The notes under the pieces: generated by a model | What the model was told of the DNA's origin: nothing | Seen by the model: only the letters and a program-made list of their open reading frames with translations | The model's database searches: none | Made by a program: the position numbers and the translations under genes | Shown: piece by piece, positions 34,179 to 45,275 of the stretch | How positions within the stretch are numbered: position 1 is the first letter of the stretch | How the letters are laid out: the number at the start of each line of letters is the position of its first letter | NCBI GenBank assembly: GCA_011037195.1 | Contig: JAAEAF010014402.1 | Location: 1-64,000 of the forward strand | DNA from: Triatoma infestans | Lineage: Eukaryota > Arthropoda > Insecta > Hemiptera > Reduviidae | Length of the DNA stretch: 64,000 nt | Reading direction: 5' to 3'

Positions 34179-36641
34179 CACTCCCTCCCCAGTGGCAACG
34201 CTGGTGAGAAACCTGGTCGGGAAGCGGACTGTGTGCCCCGAACGAGTAGTTTGCGGAACAATATCCTTGTCGGATTCCTGTCTTTGTTTCGAGTCACTAG
34301 TAGTTACCATTGGCTCTGGGTTGTCTTCAGGCTCCGAGGGTTGGTTTTGTGATTCAGGATCATAGAGAAGGAATGCAGGTTTCAATCTGTCGATGGAGAT
34401 AGTTTGCTTTCCCCTGTGGGTGTTAATTTCAAAAAATTTGGACGTTCTGTTGGTGACTCTGAAAGGTCCGTCGTAAACTGGGTGTAGCGGTGGTTTATAC
34501 GAATCATGGCGAACAAAAACATGGGAAGACTTCATTAAATCTTGATGTATGTAGGTGTTTCTTGTTGAATGATGTTGTGATGGAACTGGTTTGAGATGTC
34601 TCATTTGTTCTCGTAATTTAGAGACAAAGTGAGGAATATCTGGTACTGGAGGTTGAGGTTCTTCTAGAAAGTCTGCGGGAAGTCTAATGGGTGTGCCATA
34701 AATTATCTCTGCGGGAGTAGTGCCCGTATAAGGTATGATGTAGGAACGTAAACCCATAAGGTCGGTCGGAAGCTTACACGTCCAGTCTTCGGTGAGTTGT
34801 GCCTTTATTGCTGATTTAAGGGTACGGTGCCATCTCTCGATTTTACCATTAGATGCCGGATGATAGGCTGATGTTTTGATATGGTGAATGCCGAGAGTGT
34901 TTGTTAAGCAGTGAAAAAGTCTAGAGTCGAATTGGCGTCCGCAGTCTGAAGTGATCTTCTGAGGTACGCCAAATCTGGAGATCCAGGTTAGTAGAATGGT
35001 TTCCGCCACTGTTTCAGCTGATATGTCGTTTACGGGAGTAGCCTCAGGCCACCTGGAGAAACGGTCAATCATTGTGACTAAGTAGGTGTAGCCTCTGCTT
35101 GGAGGTAATGGACCCACTATGTCGATGTTGATGTGCATGAATCTAGCGTCGACTTCTGGATATTTCCCCACGGCGCTTGTAGTATGTCTTACTACCTTAG
35201 CCTTTTGGCATGGTATGCAACATTTTGCCCAAAGCCTGACGTCGCGTCTGAGTGATGGCCAGATGAAACGCTTTCTAACTAACTCGATAGACGCCTTAGC
35301 TCCCGGGTGAGCTAGGTTGTGTAGCGCCAGGAAAACATTCATCCTGTATTCTGATGGCACATACGGTCGCAATATTTCTGTTGAAGAGTCACATAGCAAT
35401 GAGGAACCATCTGGTAACGTGATTTCTTTAAACTTTAATGAATCCGAAGGTGACGTTTTGATAGCAGTTAATTCGTCGTCAACAGCCTGCGCTTTAGCGA
35501 GGTCCTCAAACGGAATGGCAGAAGGTAATTCTATTGATGATATTCTGGAACATAAATCAGCTGGAATGTTTTCTTTGCCTGGTACGTACCTAATTTCTGT
35601 AGTGAATTGTCCTATTAGATCCAAATGGCGAAGTTGTCTTGGTGAAGCTTTATCGAGGTTCTGCTTGAAGGCAAAGGTCAGAGGTTTATGATCAGTGTAT
35701 AATATAAAGTTCCGACCCTCTAGGATATGTCGAAAGTGTTTCACAGCCAGGTAAGCTGCCAAGAGTTCACGATCATACGCACTGTACTTGCGTTGTGTTT
35801 CTGATAGTGCTTTCGAAAAGAAGCCAAGTGGTTCTGGATGTTCGTCTCGAATTTGGTGTAGAGAAGCTCCTACAGCGAAGTCTGATGCGTCCGTCATCAG
35901 CGCCAAGGGTAGTGATAGTGATGGATGTGCCAATAATGTAGCGTTAGCTAGTTGGCCTTTTAAGGAATTGAAAGCTTCAGTGGTTTCAGGCGTCCACTGA
36001 ATTTTGCGATGGTCTCTTCTTCTTGAATCCTTGCAAAGATTGAATAATAACTGTTGAGTCATGGCTGTATTGGGTAGAGAACGTCTGTAAAAATTAATTA
36101 GTCCTAAGAATTTTCTAAGGTCAGCGATTACTTCCGGTATAGGGAAGTCTAATATTGCATGAATTTTATTTTTTAAAGGACGTATGCCTTGCTCAGAAAC
36201 TGAGTATCCTAAAAAATCTATTTCCTGCACGCCAAAAGTACATTTAGAACAGTTAATATTAATGTTATACTGGCTAAGGCGTTCGAACAGGCGATGTAGG
36301 TGGCTAATGTGTTCGTCTTCTGTGGATGATGCTACCAGAATGTCATCTAAATAAGAGTATACAAATTCTAGATCCCTTAAAATAGAATGGATATACCGCT
36401 GGAAGCTTTGTGCGGCATTCCTCAACCCAAACGGTAGTCTTACAAACTCAAAAAGTCCGAAGGGTGTCACCACAGCAGTTTTAGGGATGTCCTCTGGTGC
36501 TATGGGGATGTGATGGAATGCTCGAATTAAGTCGATTTTCGAAAATATTTTACGTCCAGCTAATTGACTGTTTAAGTCCTGCAAATGAGGAATTGGGTAA
36601 CGGTCGGGAGTAGTGATGGCATTCAAGACTCCATGTGCCAT
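34146..36641 (-). CDS. Gypsy pol, second part: RT, RNase H and integrase
   Basis: 831 codons with no internal stop. RT has [16 protein letters not shown] (motif A), [14 protein letters not shown] and [12 protein letters not shown] (catalytic YLDD). RNase H has [16 protein letters not shown] and [15 protein letters not shown]. The integrase zinc finger has HNLAHPG with CCIPCQKAK, and the core has [24 protein letters not shown] and [12 protein letters not shown] (D-D-E). The C-terminal domain contains [18 protein letters not shown]. The first in-frame Met is internal to RT; the true start was lost with the upstream deletion. Confidence 0.9.
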   Translation of the reverse strand: MAHGVLNAITTPDRYPIPHLQDLNSQLAGRKIFSKIDLIRAFHHIPIAPEDIPKTAVVTPFGLFEFVRLPFGLRNAAQSFQRYIHSILRDLEFVYSYLDDILVASSTEDEHISHLHRLFERLSQYNININCSKCTFGVQEIDFLGYSVSEQGIRPLKNKIHAILDFPIPEVIADLRKFLGLINFYRRSLPNTAMTQQLLFNLCKDSRRRDHRKIQWTPETTEAFNSLKGQLANATLLAHPSLSLPLALMTDASDFAVGASLHQIRDEHPEPLGFFSKALSETQRKYSAYDRELLAAYLAVKHFRHILEGRNFILYTDHKPLTFAFKQNLDKASPRQLRHLDLIGQFTTEIRYVPGKENIPADLCSRISSIELPSAIPFEDLAKAQAVDDELTAIKTSPSDSLKFKEITLPDGSSLLCDSSTEILRPYVPSEYRMNVFLALHNLAHPGAKASIELVRKRFIWPSLRRDVRLWAKCCIPCQKAKVVRHTTSAVGKYPEVDARFMHINIDIVGPLPPSRGYTYLVTMIDRFSRWPEATPVNDISAETVAETILLTWISRFGVPQKITSDCGRQFDSRLFHCLTNTLGIHHIKTSAYHPASNGKIERWHRTLKSAIKAQLTEDWTCKLPTDLMGLRSYIIPYTGTTPAEIIYGTPIRLPADFLEEPQPPVPDIPHFVSKLREQMRHLKPVPSQHHSTRNTYIHQDLMKSSHVFVRHDSYKPPLHPVYDGPFRVTNRTSKFFEINTHRGKQTISIDRLKPAFLLYDPESQNQPSEPEDNPEPMVTTSDSKQRQESDKDIVPQTTRSGHTVRFPTRFLTSVATGEGVCGGTPSEPYS

Positions 36642-37374
36642 CTTTTTTGGGCACTAAATGGAGGGGACTTGACCATGCGCTGTTTGAAGGTCTGCAAATA
36701 CCCATGTTAATCATTTGCTGGAATTTCAATTTTGCTTGGGCTAATTTGTCTGGCGGTAGACGTCTTGCCCTTGCTGAGACTGGAGGTCCAGATGTTATAA
36801 TAGTGTGGTAAACACTATGTGTTGGTTTTTTATTATAATCAGGACTGTCCTTAAAAAGGTTAGGATACTGCCGAAGAAGTGTGTGGTATTTAAGGGTTGG
36901 GTCTACTACCCAAACCGAGGTTTGTTCTGTAGATGTATGGGTGGCGTTCACAGAAATATTGGTGGCTTTGTCCACGAGGCATTTGTTGTGTATGTCAACA
37001 AGTAAGCCAAAGTGGTATAAAAAGTCCGCACCAATTAATGGATCACGCACGTCAGCGATTGTAAATGGCCAGCAAAAAGTTCTGCGTAGCCCAAGGTCTA
37101 TATGAAGAAGGCGCTCTCCATAGGTGGGTATTGGGGTACCATTAACTGCGAAAAAATGTTTTTTACTTTTATTTTTAATATCACTAGGCAGTGGTGGAAT
37201 CACTGAAATGTCAGTACCAGAGTCAATGAGAAAACGCTTGGAAGATTTCCGATCTTTAATAAATAAGCGGCGTGATGAGTTTTCCCGCCACTCTTTGGCC
37301 GCAATAAGTGACGGGTTCATTGGTTTTCCTGATCCGATTGTTGATTGGTTTCGAATTGACATGGTTTGACACAT
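36550..37374 (-). CDS. Gypsy pol, first part: protease and start of RT
   Basis: The protease has [17 protein letters not shown] (active-site DSGTD) near residues 50-66, then [21 protein letters not shown] starts with [19 protein letters not shown] and [11 protein letters not shown]. The frame is lost immediately after KKDGTW, where about eight RT residues are missing compared with relatives. The next frame (36641 onward) picks up at [15 protein letters not shown]. Confidence 0.85.
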   Translation of the reverse strand: MCQTMSIRNQSTIGSGKPMNPSLIAAKEWRENSSRRLFIKDRKSSKRFLIDSGTDISVIPPLPSDIKNKSKKHFFAVNGTPIPTYGERLLHIDLGLRRTFCWPFTIADVRDPLIGADFLYHFGLLVDIHNKCLVDKATNISVNATHTSTEQTSVWVVDPTLKYHTLLRQYPNLFKDSPDYNKKPTHSVYHTIITSGPPVSARARRLPPDKLAQAKLKFQQMINMGICRPSNSAWSSPLHLVPKKDGTWSLECHHYSRPLPNSSFAGLKQSISWT

Positions 37375-38120
37375 TTAATAGCGCGATTTTTGAATTTATA
37401 GTGATACCAACAAATTGAAAATTTTTTGTTATTGCGTCTGGGTGATTGCGAACGTTGTCGCGATCTGGGAGTGTTATTAGTTTGTAAATTTTCTACTGTT
37501 TTGATTAGACTAGCTATTTGATTCTCTAGTCGCGAAAAACGATCTTCGCTAGCGCCCTGGAATGTCGAGTTTACCTGTGAGCATAAGTAAGAAGTTGGGG
37601 CTGCCATCTCTAAAACGCCATCCGCTAGTTTAGCCAAGTTATCCAATTGTTCGTGGCTTGTAGACAGAATGGCTCGCACATGGGCTGGTAAATGTTGCAA
37701 AAACATAGTTTTTAAAAAATCGTCACTTACATGTTGTCCAGACAGTGATCGCATTTCTCTCAATAAAACTGATGGCTTCTTGTCTCCAAGTTCCAGTTCG
37801 GTGAGGAGTTTTTTGGCCTTTTTGATCTCTGATTCTTCGAACTCGCGTATAATCCTTTCCTTGAGGTCTGTATAAGATGTTGCAGTCAATGGTTGAGATA
37901 TTAGATCTGTAACCATCTCGGCCACTTCTGCGTCTAATGATCCAACTACGTAATAATATTTTGTAGCTTCAGTTAAAATACCTGCAGTAGCAAATTGAGC
38001 TTCCAATTGTAGAAACCACACTTTGACATTGCGTCTCCAAAACGGTGGTATTTTGAGGGATACACGGGCTATTTCAGCAGTTTGCTCTGCTGGTTTTGTG
38101 TCTCCGCCTGTCATTTTCAC
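37317..38120 (-). CDS. Gypsy gag
   Basis: 267 codons from Met at 38120. The start has the insect Gypsy gag signature (SLKIPPFWRRNVKVWFLQLE), followed by VVGSLDAEVAEMVTDLI and LRSLSGQHVSDDFLKTMFL. The C-terminal region is basic (RQRSQSPRRNNKK) and ends in a partial zinc-knuckle-like [14 protein letters not shown]. The frame overlaps the next one by 58 bp, which fits a -1 frameshift for gag-pol expression. Confidence 0.85.
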   Translation of the reverse strand: MKMTGGDTKPAEQTAEIARVSLKIPPFWRRNVKVWFLQLEAQFATAGILTEATKYYYVVGSLDAEVAEMVTDLISQPLTATSYTDLKERIIREFEESEIKKAKKLLTELELGDKKPSVLLREMRSLSGQHVSDDFLKTMFLQHLPAHVRAILSTSHEQLDNLAKLADGVLEMAAPTSYLCSQVNSTFQGASEDRFSRLENQIASLIKTVENLQTNNTPRSRQRSQSPRRNNKKFSICWYHYKFKNRAIKCVKPCQFETNQQSDQENQ

Positions 38121-38173
38121 AATGTTATGCTTTCTGTTGTGTTGTTCACTAGTATCACGTCGGGGTCACCAGT

Positions 38174-38434
38174 TGTGGGTTAACAGTTGGGGTCACCAGG
38201 AATCACGGTATAAATTGAAATAAAACACTTTAATTGAATAAACAATAAATTTTAGTGTATATATTTAGTAAAACAACTGTCTACAACCTCACAAAATAAA
38301 TGGAAAAAACAAGTTGAACAATGTCTAGTAACCATGTATAGAACAGAACACACACATTATTAAGCGCCAAAACTTGAGAGGTACTCTCCGGTTATCTACG
38401 GTCAAGAATAAGGTTCAGAGGGGGTGCCGCCACA
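38174..38434 (-). repeat. 5' LTR of the Gypsy element
   Basis: 261 bp, near-identical to 33908-34178, with the same TGTGGG/CCACA ends. It should hold the element promoter, but I see no site I can define. Confidence 0.9.
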
Positions 38435-38557
38435 ACATTAAAGCTATTTCTTTACCAATGCAATACAAAAATTTCAACTCTCAGAACACACTCTTCTCCA
38501 TAAAGATTATTGCATCGTAAAGCAGGAACTATTAGCCGTCAACAAGTGGTAGTCAAA

Positions 38558-39760
38558 ATGAAGGAAAGGATTTTTGAGTCTCGGTCTTGTTTTAACCAAA
38601 AATAAAAAAAACTTAAATTTTTGCCAACGTTTCGACAAATATATTGTCTTTTTCAAGGCCTACAACATATAAATACAATAGGTTATTTTTTGAAAGTCAA
38701 AATCAAAAACAAAAACAAAAAAAAAACAGAAAGTAATAATAATTAAAATTATGGATTAATTTATAAAACATTTTTTTGGGTTACTTACATAAAAAATAAA
38801 AAATATAAAAACTAATAAAAAATCTTTAAAACATATACAACTTGAAAACTTATGTAAAATTTAGAACTAAAAAGTTGAGAACACCTCAACAACACAGAGA
38901 AAAGTGAAAAAATAAACCATAGTGAAAGGCAGGCAGGTATATTTATAACGGGACTAGAGGAGAAAGGGGTATTTGGAAAAACAAGGTCAGGGATTAAGAA
39001 ATCAGGTTATGATAAATTAAAGAGAGACCGTTGGTATCTGTCCTATAATTAATAGAATTTTTCTCTTTTTTTATATAAAGGATTTCTAAAAAATTAAGTT
39101 TTTTCCTATTACGTTCAGTTGCCAAAATACTGGTGTTAGAAAAATCAAAATCGTGTCTTTTTTCAGTATGGTGTTTAGTGAGTGCTGTTATGTTGTCAGA
39201 GTTAGGTTTGTTTTTTCTACAGTCATAGTCGTGTTGGTATAACCTTTTCTTTAAATATTGTTTCGTTTGTCCAATATACGTGGCTGTACATTGCCGGCAA
39301 TTTATTTTGTAAATAACATTTGATTGTAATTCAGTCGGCGTAGGGTCTTTTAATCTAGTGAAAAGTTTGTGTATTGTATTCGTTGTTTTATGTGCTAGGA
39401 TAATGTTATATGGTCTGAGGACTTTGGATATGTTTTCTGATAGGTTTCTTATATAAGGAAAGGAGATATATTTCGGAATAGATGTGGAATTAGGATTCAA
39501 GGATGAGATTTGGTTATTATCCGAATTACGGGGCAAAATGCTATTGTTATGAGGCAATTCAAAAATTTGTTTACATAGAGATTTCGGATAATCATTATTC
39601 TGGAAAAGTTTGGATAGGATATTTAGGTTTTTTCGTAAAATTTAGAGTGGCTAAGGGTGAGGACACGTTTTGTGAAAGCTTTGAGGAAATTGATTTTTTG
39701 GGAATAAGGATGATAGGAATTAAAATGTAACAGATTGGTATGTTAAACCTATTAGATCTG
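38558..39760 (-). mobile_element. Penelope-like element, copy 1 (5'-truncated), with GIY-YIG endonuclease
   Basis: Read on the minus strand from 39760, the RT thumb remains first (INFLKAFTKRVLTLSHSKF). The ORF 39557-38994 then has FPYIRNLSENISKVLRPYNI and a GIY-YIG endonuclease (YKINCRQCTATYIGQTKQYL, KKRLYQHDYDCR, LTKHHTEKRHDFDF, NFLEILYIKKE). Penelope elements encode exactly this RT plus GIY-YIG pair. The 3' region ends in a stem-loop followed by GAAACG at about 38620-38650. A mirror copy follows at 39805. Confidence 0.85.
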
Positions 39761-39804
39761 ACCGGTATTTACATTTTAATTTAATTTAATTTACATTTTA
39801 ATTT

Positions 39805-40692
39805 CCTTATATAAGAAACCTATCAGAAAAAATATCCAAAGTCCTCAGACTATATAACATTATCCTAGCACATAAAACAACGAATACAATACACAAACTT
39901 TTCACTAGATTAAAAGACCCTACGCCGACTGAATTACAATCAAATATTATTTACAAAATAAATTGCCGGCAATGTACAGCCACATATATTGGACAAACGA
40001 AACAATATTTAAAGAACAGGTTATACCAACACGTCTATGATGTAGAAAAAACAAACCTAACTCTGATAACATAACAGCACTCACTAAACACCATACTGAA
40101 AAAAGACACGATTTTGACTTTTCTAACACCATTATTTTGGCAACTGAACATAATAGGAAAAACTTAATTTTTTAGAAATGCTTTATATAAAAAAAGAGAA
40201 AAATTCTATTAATTATAGGACAGATACCAACGGTCTCTCTTTAATTTATCATAACCTGATTTCTTAATCCCTGGCCTTGTTTTTCCAAATAGACCCCTTT
40301 CTCCACTAATCCCGTTATAAATATACCTGCCTGCCTTTCACTATGGTTTATTTTTTCACTTTTCTCTGTGTTGTTGAGGTGTTCTCAACTTTTTAGTTCT
40401 AAATTTTACATAAGTTTTCAAGTTGGATATGTTTTAAAGATTTTTTATTAGTTTTTATATTTTTTATTTTTTATGTAAGTAAACCAAAAAAATGTTGTAT
40501 AAATTAATCCATAATTTTAATTATTATTACTTTCTGTTTTTTTGTTTTTGACTTTCAAAAAATAACTATTGTATTTATATGTTGGAGGCCTTGAAAAAGA
40601 CAATATATTTGTCGAAACGTTGGCAAAAATTTAAGTATTTTATTTTATTTTTGGTTAAAAAAAGACCGAAACTCAAAATCCTTTCCTTCATA
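39805..40692 (+). mobile_element. Penelope-like element, copy 2, inverted relative to copy 1
   Basis: Nearly perfect reverse complement of 38558-39459, with small indels that break the frame (for example at TYIGQTKQYLKNRLYQHVYD). The 5' ends face each other over about 45 bp and the 3' tails point outward, ending at the same GACAATATATTTGTCGAAAC motif (about 40590-40620). Such partial inverted arrangements are characteristic of Penelope insertions. Confidence 0.85.
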
Positions 40693-40812
40693 CAAGTAAC
40701 GGTCGAGAAGAATCTTCCATAGTTAGGGAAAATGCCATTTTCACAATCACATTGGCCACCTCTATATTGAGTATGCCATCTCGTAAGGGTTTCTCGACGA
40801 AACAGAATCATC

Positions 40813-41101
40813 TTGTTGTGGTGGTTGGTTCCGCACAGCTGGAAAGCATCAGAGACATTTTCCGTTGTAGCCTGCTTCATTTTGTGGTCATCGACGGTTT
40901 CGGGGGTTTCGCCCATCTTCAGGATGCGTTTTTCAGACATTGGACAACATCGACTTGCACAGAGCGAATTATATTTTTTTCGGTCTGTGCAAGTCTGTGT
41001 TGTCACACTGTCTGAAAAACGCATCCTGAAGATGGGCGAACGCCCGAAATCGGTCGATGACTACAAAATGAAGCAGGCTACCACGAAAAATGTCTCTGAT
41101 G
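40813..41101. mobile_element. Palindromic element C, 289 bp, hammerhead-like ribozymes on both strands
   Basis: Flanked by the 9-bp direct repeat AGAATCATC (40804-40812 and 41102-41110). It shares its start (TTGTTGTGG...GGTTGGTTCCGC), arms and TTGCACAGA centre with element B. Plus strand: CATC 41022-41025, CTGAAGA 41026-41032, extra T, GGGC-GAAC-GCCC 41034-41045, GAAA 41046-41049, GTC 41053-41055, GATG 41056-41059. Minus strand (40927 down to 40889): GCATC, CTGAAGA, T, GGG...CCC, GAAA, CC, GTC, GATG. Both fit CUGANGA cores with pairing helix I (CATC/GATG). No ORF. Confidence 0.78.
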
Positions 41102-41110
41102 AGAATCATC

Positions 41111-41950
41111 GTTGTCTACATATTTGGCTTAACTCAGTTGACACAGTTTAATAAATCATGTTAGCCAATTTTAAATTTTCTTATTAAATAAATTAGGGTG
41201 GAGGCTTGCTAAAAAGAAAATATAAGAACAAATAAAACACACAAGCTGAAGACAAAATTAGATCCTTAAACCGCTGTTCGCCATTACCGAAATTAGGAGT
41301 TGATTCGTCGACTACACAACATATAATTGTCCGTGGCTGAATAAGGGTCTAGTATTATATAGGTTAACACGATCAAAACTCTGCCCTAAGATTTACTAAT
41401 AATGTTAGCAGGGGCCAAAGGGTTTCTCCAGCTTAGTGGGGGAAGCTCCAGGGTAAATAGCAGGCTTCACCTCCTATTCATCAAGACCGTCCGAGCGCAG
41501 CATTTAGCATTTACTGCATCCTTCACGAGGTGGCCCTGTTTGTCACAAAACTCGGCGGCTCTAGACCTGGGCGGGCGGGCAGGTACCGCCACATTACAAC
41601 CTGCAGTCCAGATCACAAAGAAGCAAGCTCCTAGTGAGACGGACAGATATGAGCACTGCTCGTCAAGCTGTGCAGGCACACAATTCTGTTACGATTTATT
41701 AACAATCAAGATGAAATATAATTACTGCCAACTTTGAAGGGAATAAAGACCTTGTTTCAATAACCTTGGCATGAATACAGGAAACTGTTTATTTGGATAC
41801 TGTGGTATACCAGGCAATCAACTGGATAGCAATAATTGAATATGTTTTTATCATATGGTTATTTTCATATATTTATAAAAAAAAAAAAAAAAATCTGGTG
41901 AGAAACACTCATACGACTGCAAAATGGCAAATTTTCTTCACACTTACAAT
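41111..41950. other. Unassigned DNA with a GC-rich retroelement-like block
   Basis: A block at 41395-41745 is GC-rich. On the minus strand it reads FCDKQGHLVKDAVNAKC, close to a CCHC zinc knuckle with one Cys missing, as in non-LTR ORF1 proteins. The rest is AT-rich with an A run near 41878. Confidence 0.35.
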
Positions 41951-43640
41951 TCTTATTAGTGTTTAAAACCGTCGGAATTTTTATGAAGAAAATCACAAAA
42001 AACTGATAAACCTATTCAGTAAAGTCTCACTTCCGGTCAGCCGATTTTCTTCAAACTGGGAATTTCGGCAACTTACATACATAATTCTAATGAATATTAT
42101 TTAGTTGACAGAATTAGAATTGTATAACACATTGTTGAATTTAAATAGCAAGCACATTAGAGGAATACATAAACCCAACCTTTCCCTGAAAGTGCCCTTA
42201 AATGAATTTTCCTGGGGAAATGTTTCAAATAAAAATTGTTGCTCTTTGTATGTGTAGTTGATTATAAAATGTTTAAAGAAGATCATTGGAACAGTTTTTG
42301 AGAAAATCACAAAAAAAAAACTGGAAAAAATCCAATAAAGTGGCCCTCTGCTTGATGGATTTTGCCCTAAATCTTCGTGTCTGTTGCAGTGATAGCACCT
42401 AAACGGAATACCAAGTTTGATCTTCCTACAACTTTTCGTTTTTGAGATATTCTTTTCACACACACCAATAGACATACTGACTATTTTCTAAATGTTCTGC
42501 CCCCCCATGAACACTCCTAATTATGCAATACATTTAGAAACGGGTAAAAGTACTTTGTTTACATTCACACTAAAATCCCACTTTTCTTATATTTTGCGGA
42601 TTTTTAATGAACATTCTAGTGAGAAATTAACTTATATTGTGGCTAAAGAGGTGGTGCATAAAAATGTTACTGGTTTCGCGAGTGGTTGCGATTGTCCGAG
42701 CTATACGGTGAAGAGTTGGATTGTACATTCAGTGATGGATGGAATCGGCAAATGGTCAATATTTTAAAGAATATAAAATCAACAGAAAGGTTAGAATTTG
42801 AGTTTCTTGCTAGGAGCGCTGACTATCACGAACTGTATAAAGATCTTAATTACGAGGTAAACTACATGGGGTTGGAGTTGGATAATTATGCTAAACGCAT
42901 TATATTTAAGGTGCGAACGGAAGGCTTAAACCTCAATTATAAACCCTGGGTCACAGGAATTAATTATTTGTGTTCTTTATGCAATCTTCAAGGTGTAGAA
43001 AGTACATTTCACTTTTTGGCTGTTTGCCCCATTTTGAAAATGTTTAGAGTGCGTAATTTTAATAAAGCCGTGCTAACCAGAGAAGAGGTGTTAGATTTAT
43101 TAAATGGTCATGATTGGTGTGCTCTGGTAAATTATGTTAAAGACGCTATACAATATAGAACAGTTTTAGTTAATGAATTTAATTATTAATTGAATAGTTC
43201 AGATTTTTTATTTTTCTATTTGTCTATTTGTATTTAAATATAAGGACTGTTTAGTTTATCTTCTACATTTTTTATTATTGTTTTGTTTTCAAGTAAGTTT
43301 CTATTTTTAGTTTATATTCATTTATTATGAAATGCATTTGTACAGTTTTATTTGATTAGCGCCAATTATTTATATTTCTTTTTCGTTCGCAGAATTTATT
43401 TTTAATTTTTTAATTAATTTTTAATTTCTTATTCAAATGAGACTCTGACAGACGGTTGTAAACCATGTCATAGTTGTTTATTGTAAAGATTTATCTCGTT
43501 TCTCTTTTATTTCTGTATACTTTTTGTTAATAAAACAACATTATTATTATTATTATTACTGACTATTTTCTAAAAACCACTTTTTTAGACTCAGGGTACC
43601 TCAAAAATGTATTTCCGGTAAAAACTCAATTTCGAAAATC
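41950..43640 (+). repeat. Dispersed repeat X, copy 1 (interrupted)
   Basis: The sequence at 41950-42492 and 43575-43640 belongs to one unit, as it reads across the 17-bp target repeat. It matches 45800-46500 in reverse orientation, for example CAACTTTTCGTTTTTGAGAT at 42429 against its complement near 46050 and CCGATTTTCTTCAAAC at 42042 against its complement near 46420. No coding capacity is seen. Confidence 0.65.
42493..43557 (+). mobile_element. Non-LTR retrotransposon fragment with (ATT)n tail, copy 3
   Basis: Flanked by the 17-bp direct repeat ACTGACTATTTTCTAAA (42476-42492 and 43558-43574). The frame at 42686-43189 encodes the C-terminal region after RT: ELDNYAKRIIFKVRTEGL, then a zinc-knuckle motif CSLCNLQGVESTFHFLAVC, ending LVNEFNY. 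The tail is (ATT)n. It is severely 5'-truncated but the tail end of the ORF is intact. The same family is at 1.8-3.5 kb and 28.1-29.7 kb. Confidence 0.85.
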
Positions 43641-44549
43641 TGGCACGATCGCATTACTATCTCTAACATCAATTAGAGAAAGTAATAAAAAATAGTTGAG
43701 TTGTTGTGTATTTGGTACTGATACCAAGGGTTATTTGTATGTGAACAAGGTAGGAAATAAACGGTGTTTCTAAGCTGTCTCTCTTGCATATTTTGTAATA
43801 GAGTAAGCTGATAGGGTACAGAACAATATATAAACTATGTTGTGAGTTTGATGCATAAGACGCTGTAACATTAGAAATACGTTACATCGATTATTATTTA
43901 TTTATTAAATGACCATGAAATTTAAAACAGACTTATCAAATTTCTTTCAATAGGTTATCTCTTTATGTTCTATTTTTATTCGACATTATAAATATTGAGA
44001 CTTAATATGTCGAATATGTTATGGTCTGATATATATTATACACAATGTTAATAATCAGTGTAATAATAACTCGTCAAGCAGTATAAAGTATAAGGTAAAG
44101 ATTTTCTGACTTGCTACCATTTTTATTTACAGGATGGCTCTATTAGGAACATTGCCCGGTAAGTGTATATTTTTGTTTTTCAACAAATCTGGAATGTTTA
44201 TTAATATACTTGTTCACATGGGGTTTTAAAAAATTTACCTGGCTACACTTGTCTTCTTTTGTACCGGTGGGATTTACGAATGTTTACTATTTGAAATGAA
44301 AATAAAAGTATTCATGTATTTGATTTTATATATTAGTTATTTGAACGACTTGTTTAATATGTTTTGTCAAGTGTGTAAAGATATTCTTGTTACAAAGGTT
44401 TTGTGAACATAAGTTATCTCTGGAGCAGTTTAACAGCTGTATGAGATCGATATTTCATTATCCAGCCTATCAGGGAGACAGTAATAATTCAAGTTTAAGT
44501 TAATTTTTTTTTTTTTTAAATTTTAGGCGCGTCAACATATTGGTCATTG

Positions 44550-44650
44550 GTCCCCGGAGCCTTCTCACTGCACTGCCGGCCACTGGACAGTGTTTTCTCA
44601 CTACAGACAACCTGTTCATCACCGAACAGTGAGCTGTAGAGGCTCCTAGA
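44550..44650 (+). repeat. Structured repeat P (inverted partner at 45276)
   Basis: About 100 bp that can fold on itself: GGAGCC pairs with GGCTCC, TCACTG with CAGTGA, and an inner CTGTTC-ATCACC-GAACAG hairpin. The reverse complement of 45276-45383 matches it at roughly three quarters of positions. Function unknown. Confidence 0.55.
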
Positions 44651-45275
44651 AAGAAAAAAAATGTAAGAGGTAGCACTGGACGGTTTTAAACCCAAGAAGT
44701 TTAAAATATTTATTTGTATTTGTATATTTTTTGTTTCAGCAATTCAAAAGAATAAAAGTGCTCTCTTTAGCAAGCATTTTTGAACATTATAAAACGAAAG
44801 GAACTTCACAAGATTCTAGGTTTTTTGCCCGTCTTAGATTGGTTCTTTTTTTATAATTTACCTTTTATGGTAAATATTTATTTACAGAGTATTCCAGGCA
44901 AAATCAATGAACCGAGTTTTCCAGGCTGAAATATTAATGAAGTCCAAGTATGTTCAATACTGCCTCTCTCATAACAAAATACCTTGAAATTGGATGAACA
45001 TTTGCAGACATAACCTCATTTCAATATGTTAAGCGTAAATTGTTTTAATTTCTAAGGGTCTATGTAGCATTTGCATCCTTGAGAATTTCTTCTCATTTTT
45101 ATTTTCTTATAGTTTTAATTTTTCTCATCTATGTAATAAAATTGCAATTTGTTTACCTATAGTATGGCTCATTGATTTCTTAAAAATATTTTTATACTTT
45201 GCTTACGTTTTAATAATAAATAAGTAATATTAATTTCAAGAAATTCGGTATATAAATACGGTATTTTTCTTCCTA

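Larger units (their letters stand above)
33908..38434 (-). mobile_element. Gypsy LTR retrotransposon, near-intact, minus strand
   Basis: LTRs 33908-34178 and 38174-38434 are nearly identical, differing by a small indel and a few bases. They are flanked by the 4-bp direct repeat ACAT (33904-33907 and 38435-38438). On the minus strand the order is 5' LTR, a TGGTGACCCCGACG primer-binding site, gag, pol (protease, RT, RNase H, integrase), a GGGGAGGGAG polypurine tract and 3' LTR. Long open frames and similar LTRs mark a recent insertion. A small deletion in RT breaks pol. It lies in the same orientation as, and just upstream of, a carboxylesterase exon. Confidence 0.92.

Noticed and set aside
34168..37369. 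Several plus-strand ORFs across the Gypsy element
   Set aside because: They are antisense shadows of the long pol frames, with no domain of their own.
38600..38650. Active hammerhead in the main Penelope tails
   Set aside because: The stem-loop and GAAAC are present, but the core reads CTTGAAAA rather than CUGANGA in both copies, so a working ribozyme is unlikely.
40575..41151. ORFs of 87 to 149 codons around the palindromic element
   Set aside because: Both strands give mirror peptides from the inverted arms; this is the hairpin, not coding sequence.
41402..41737. 111-codon plus-strand ORF
   Set aside because: No family resemblance. The minus strand has a weak zinc-knuckle remnant instead, and neither is convincing as a gene.
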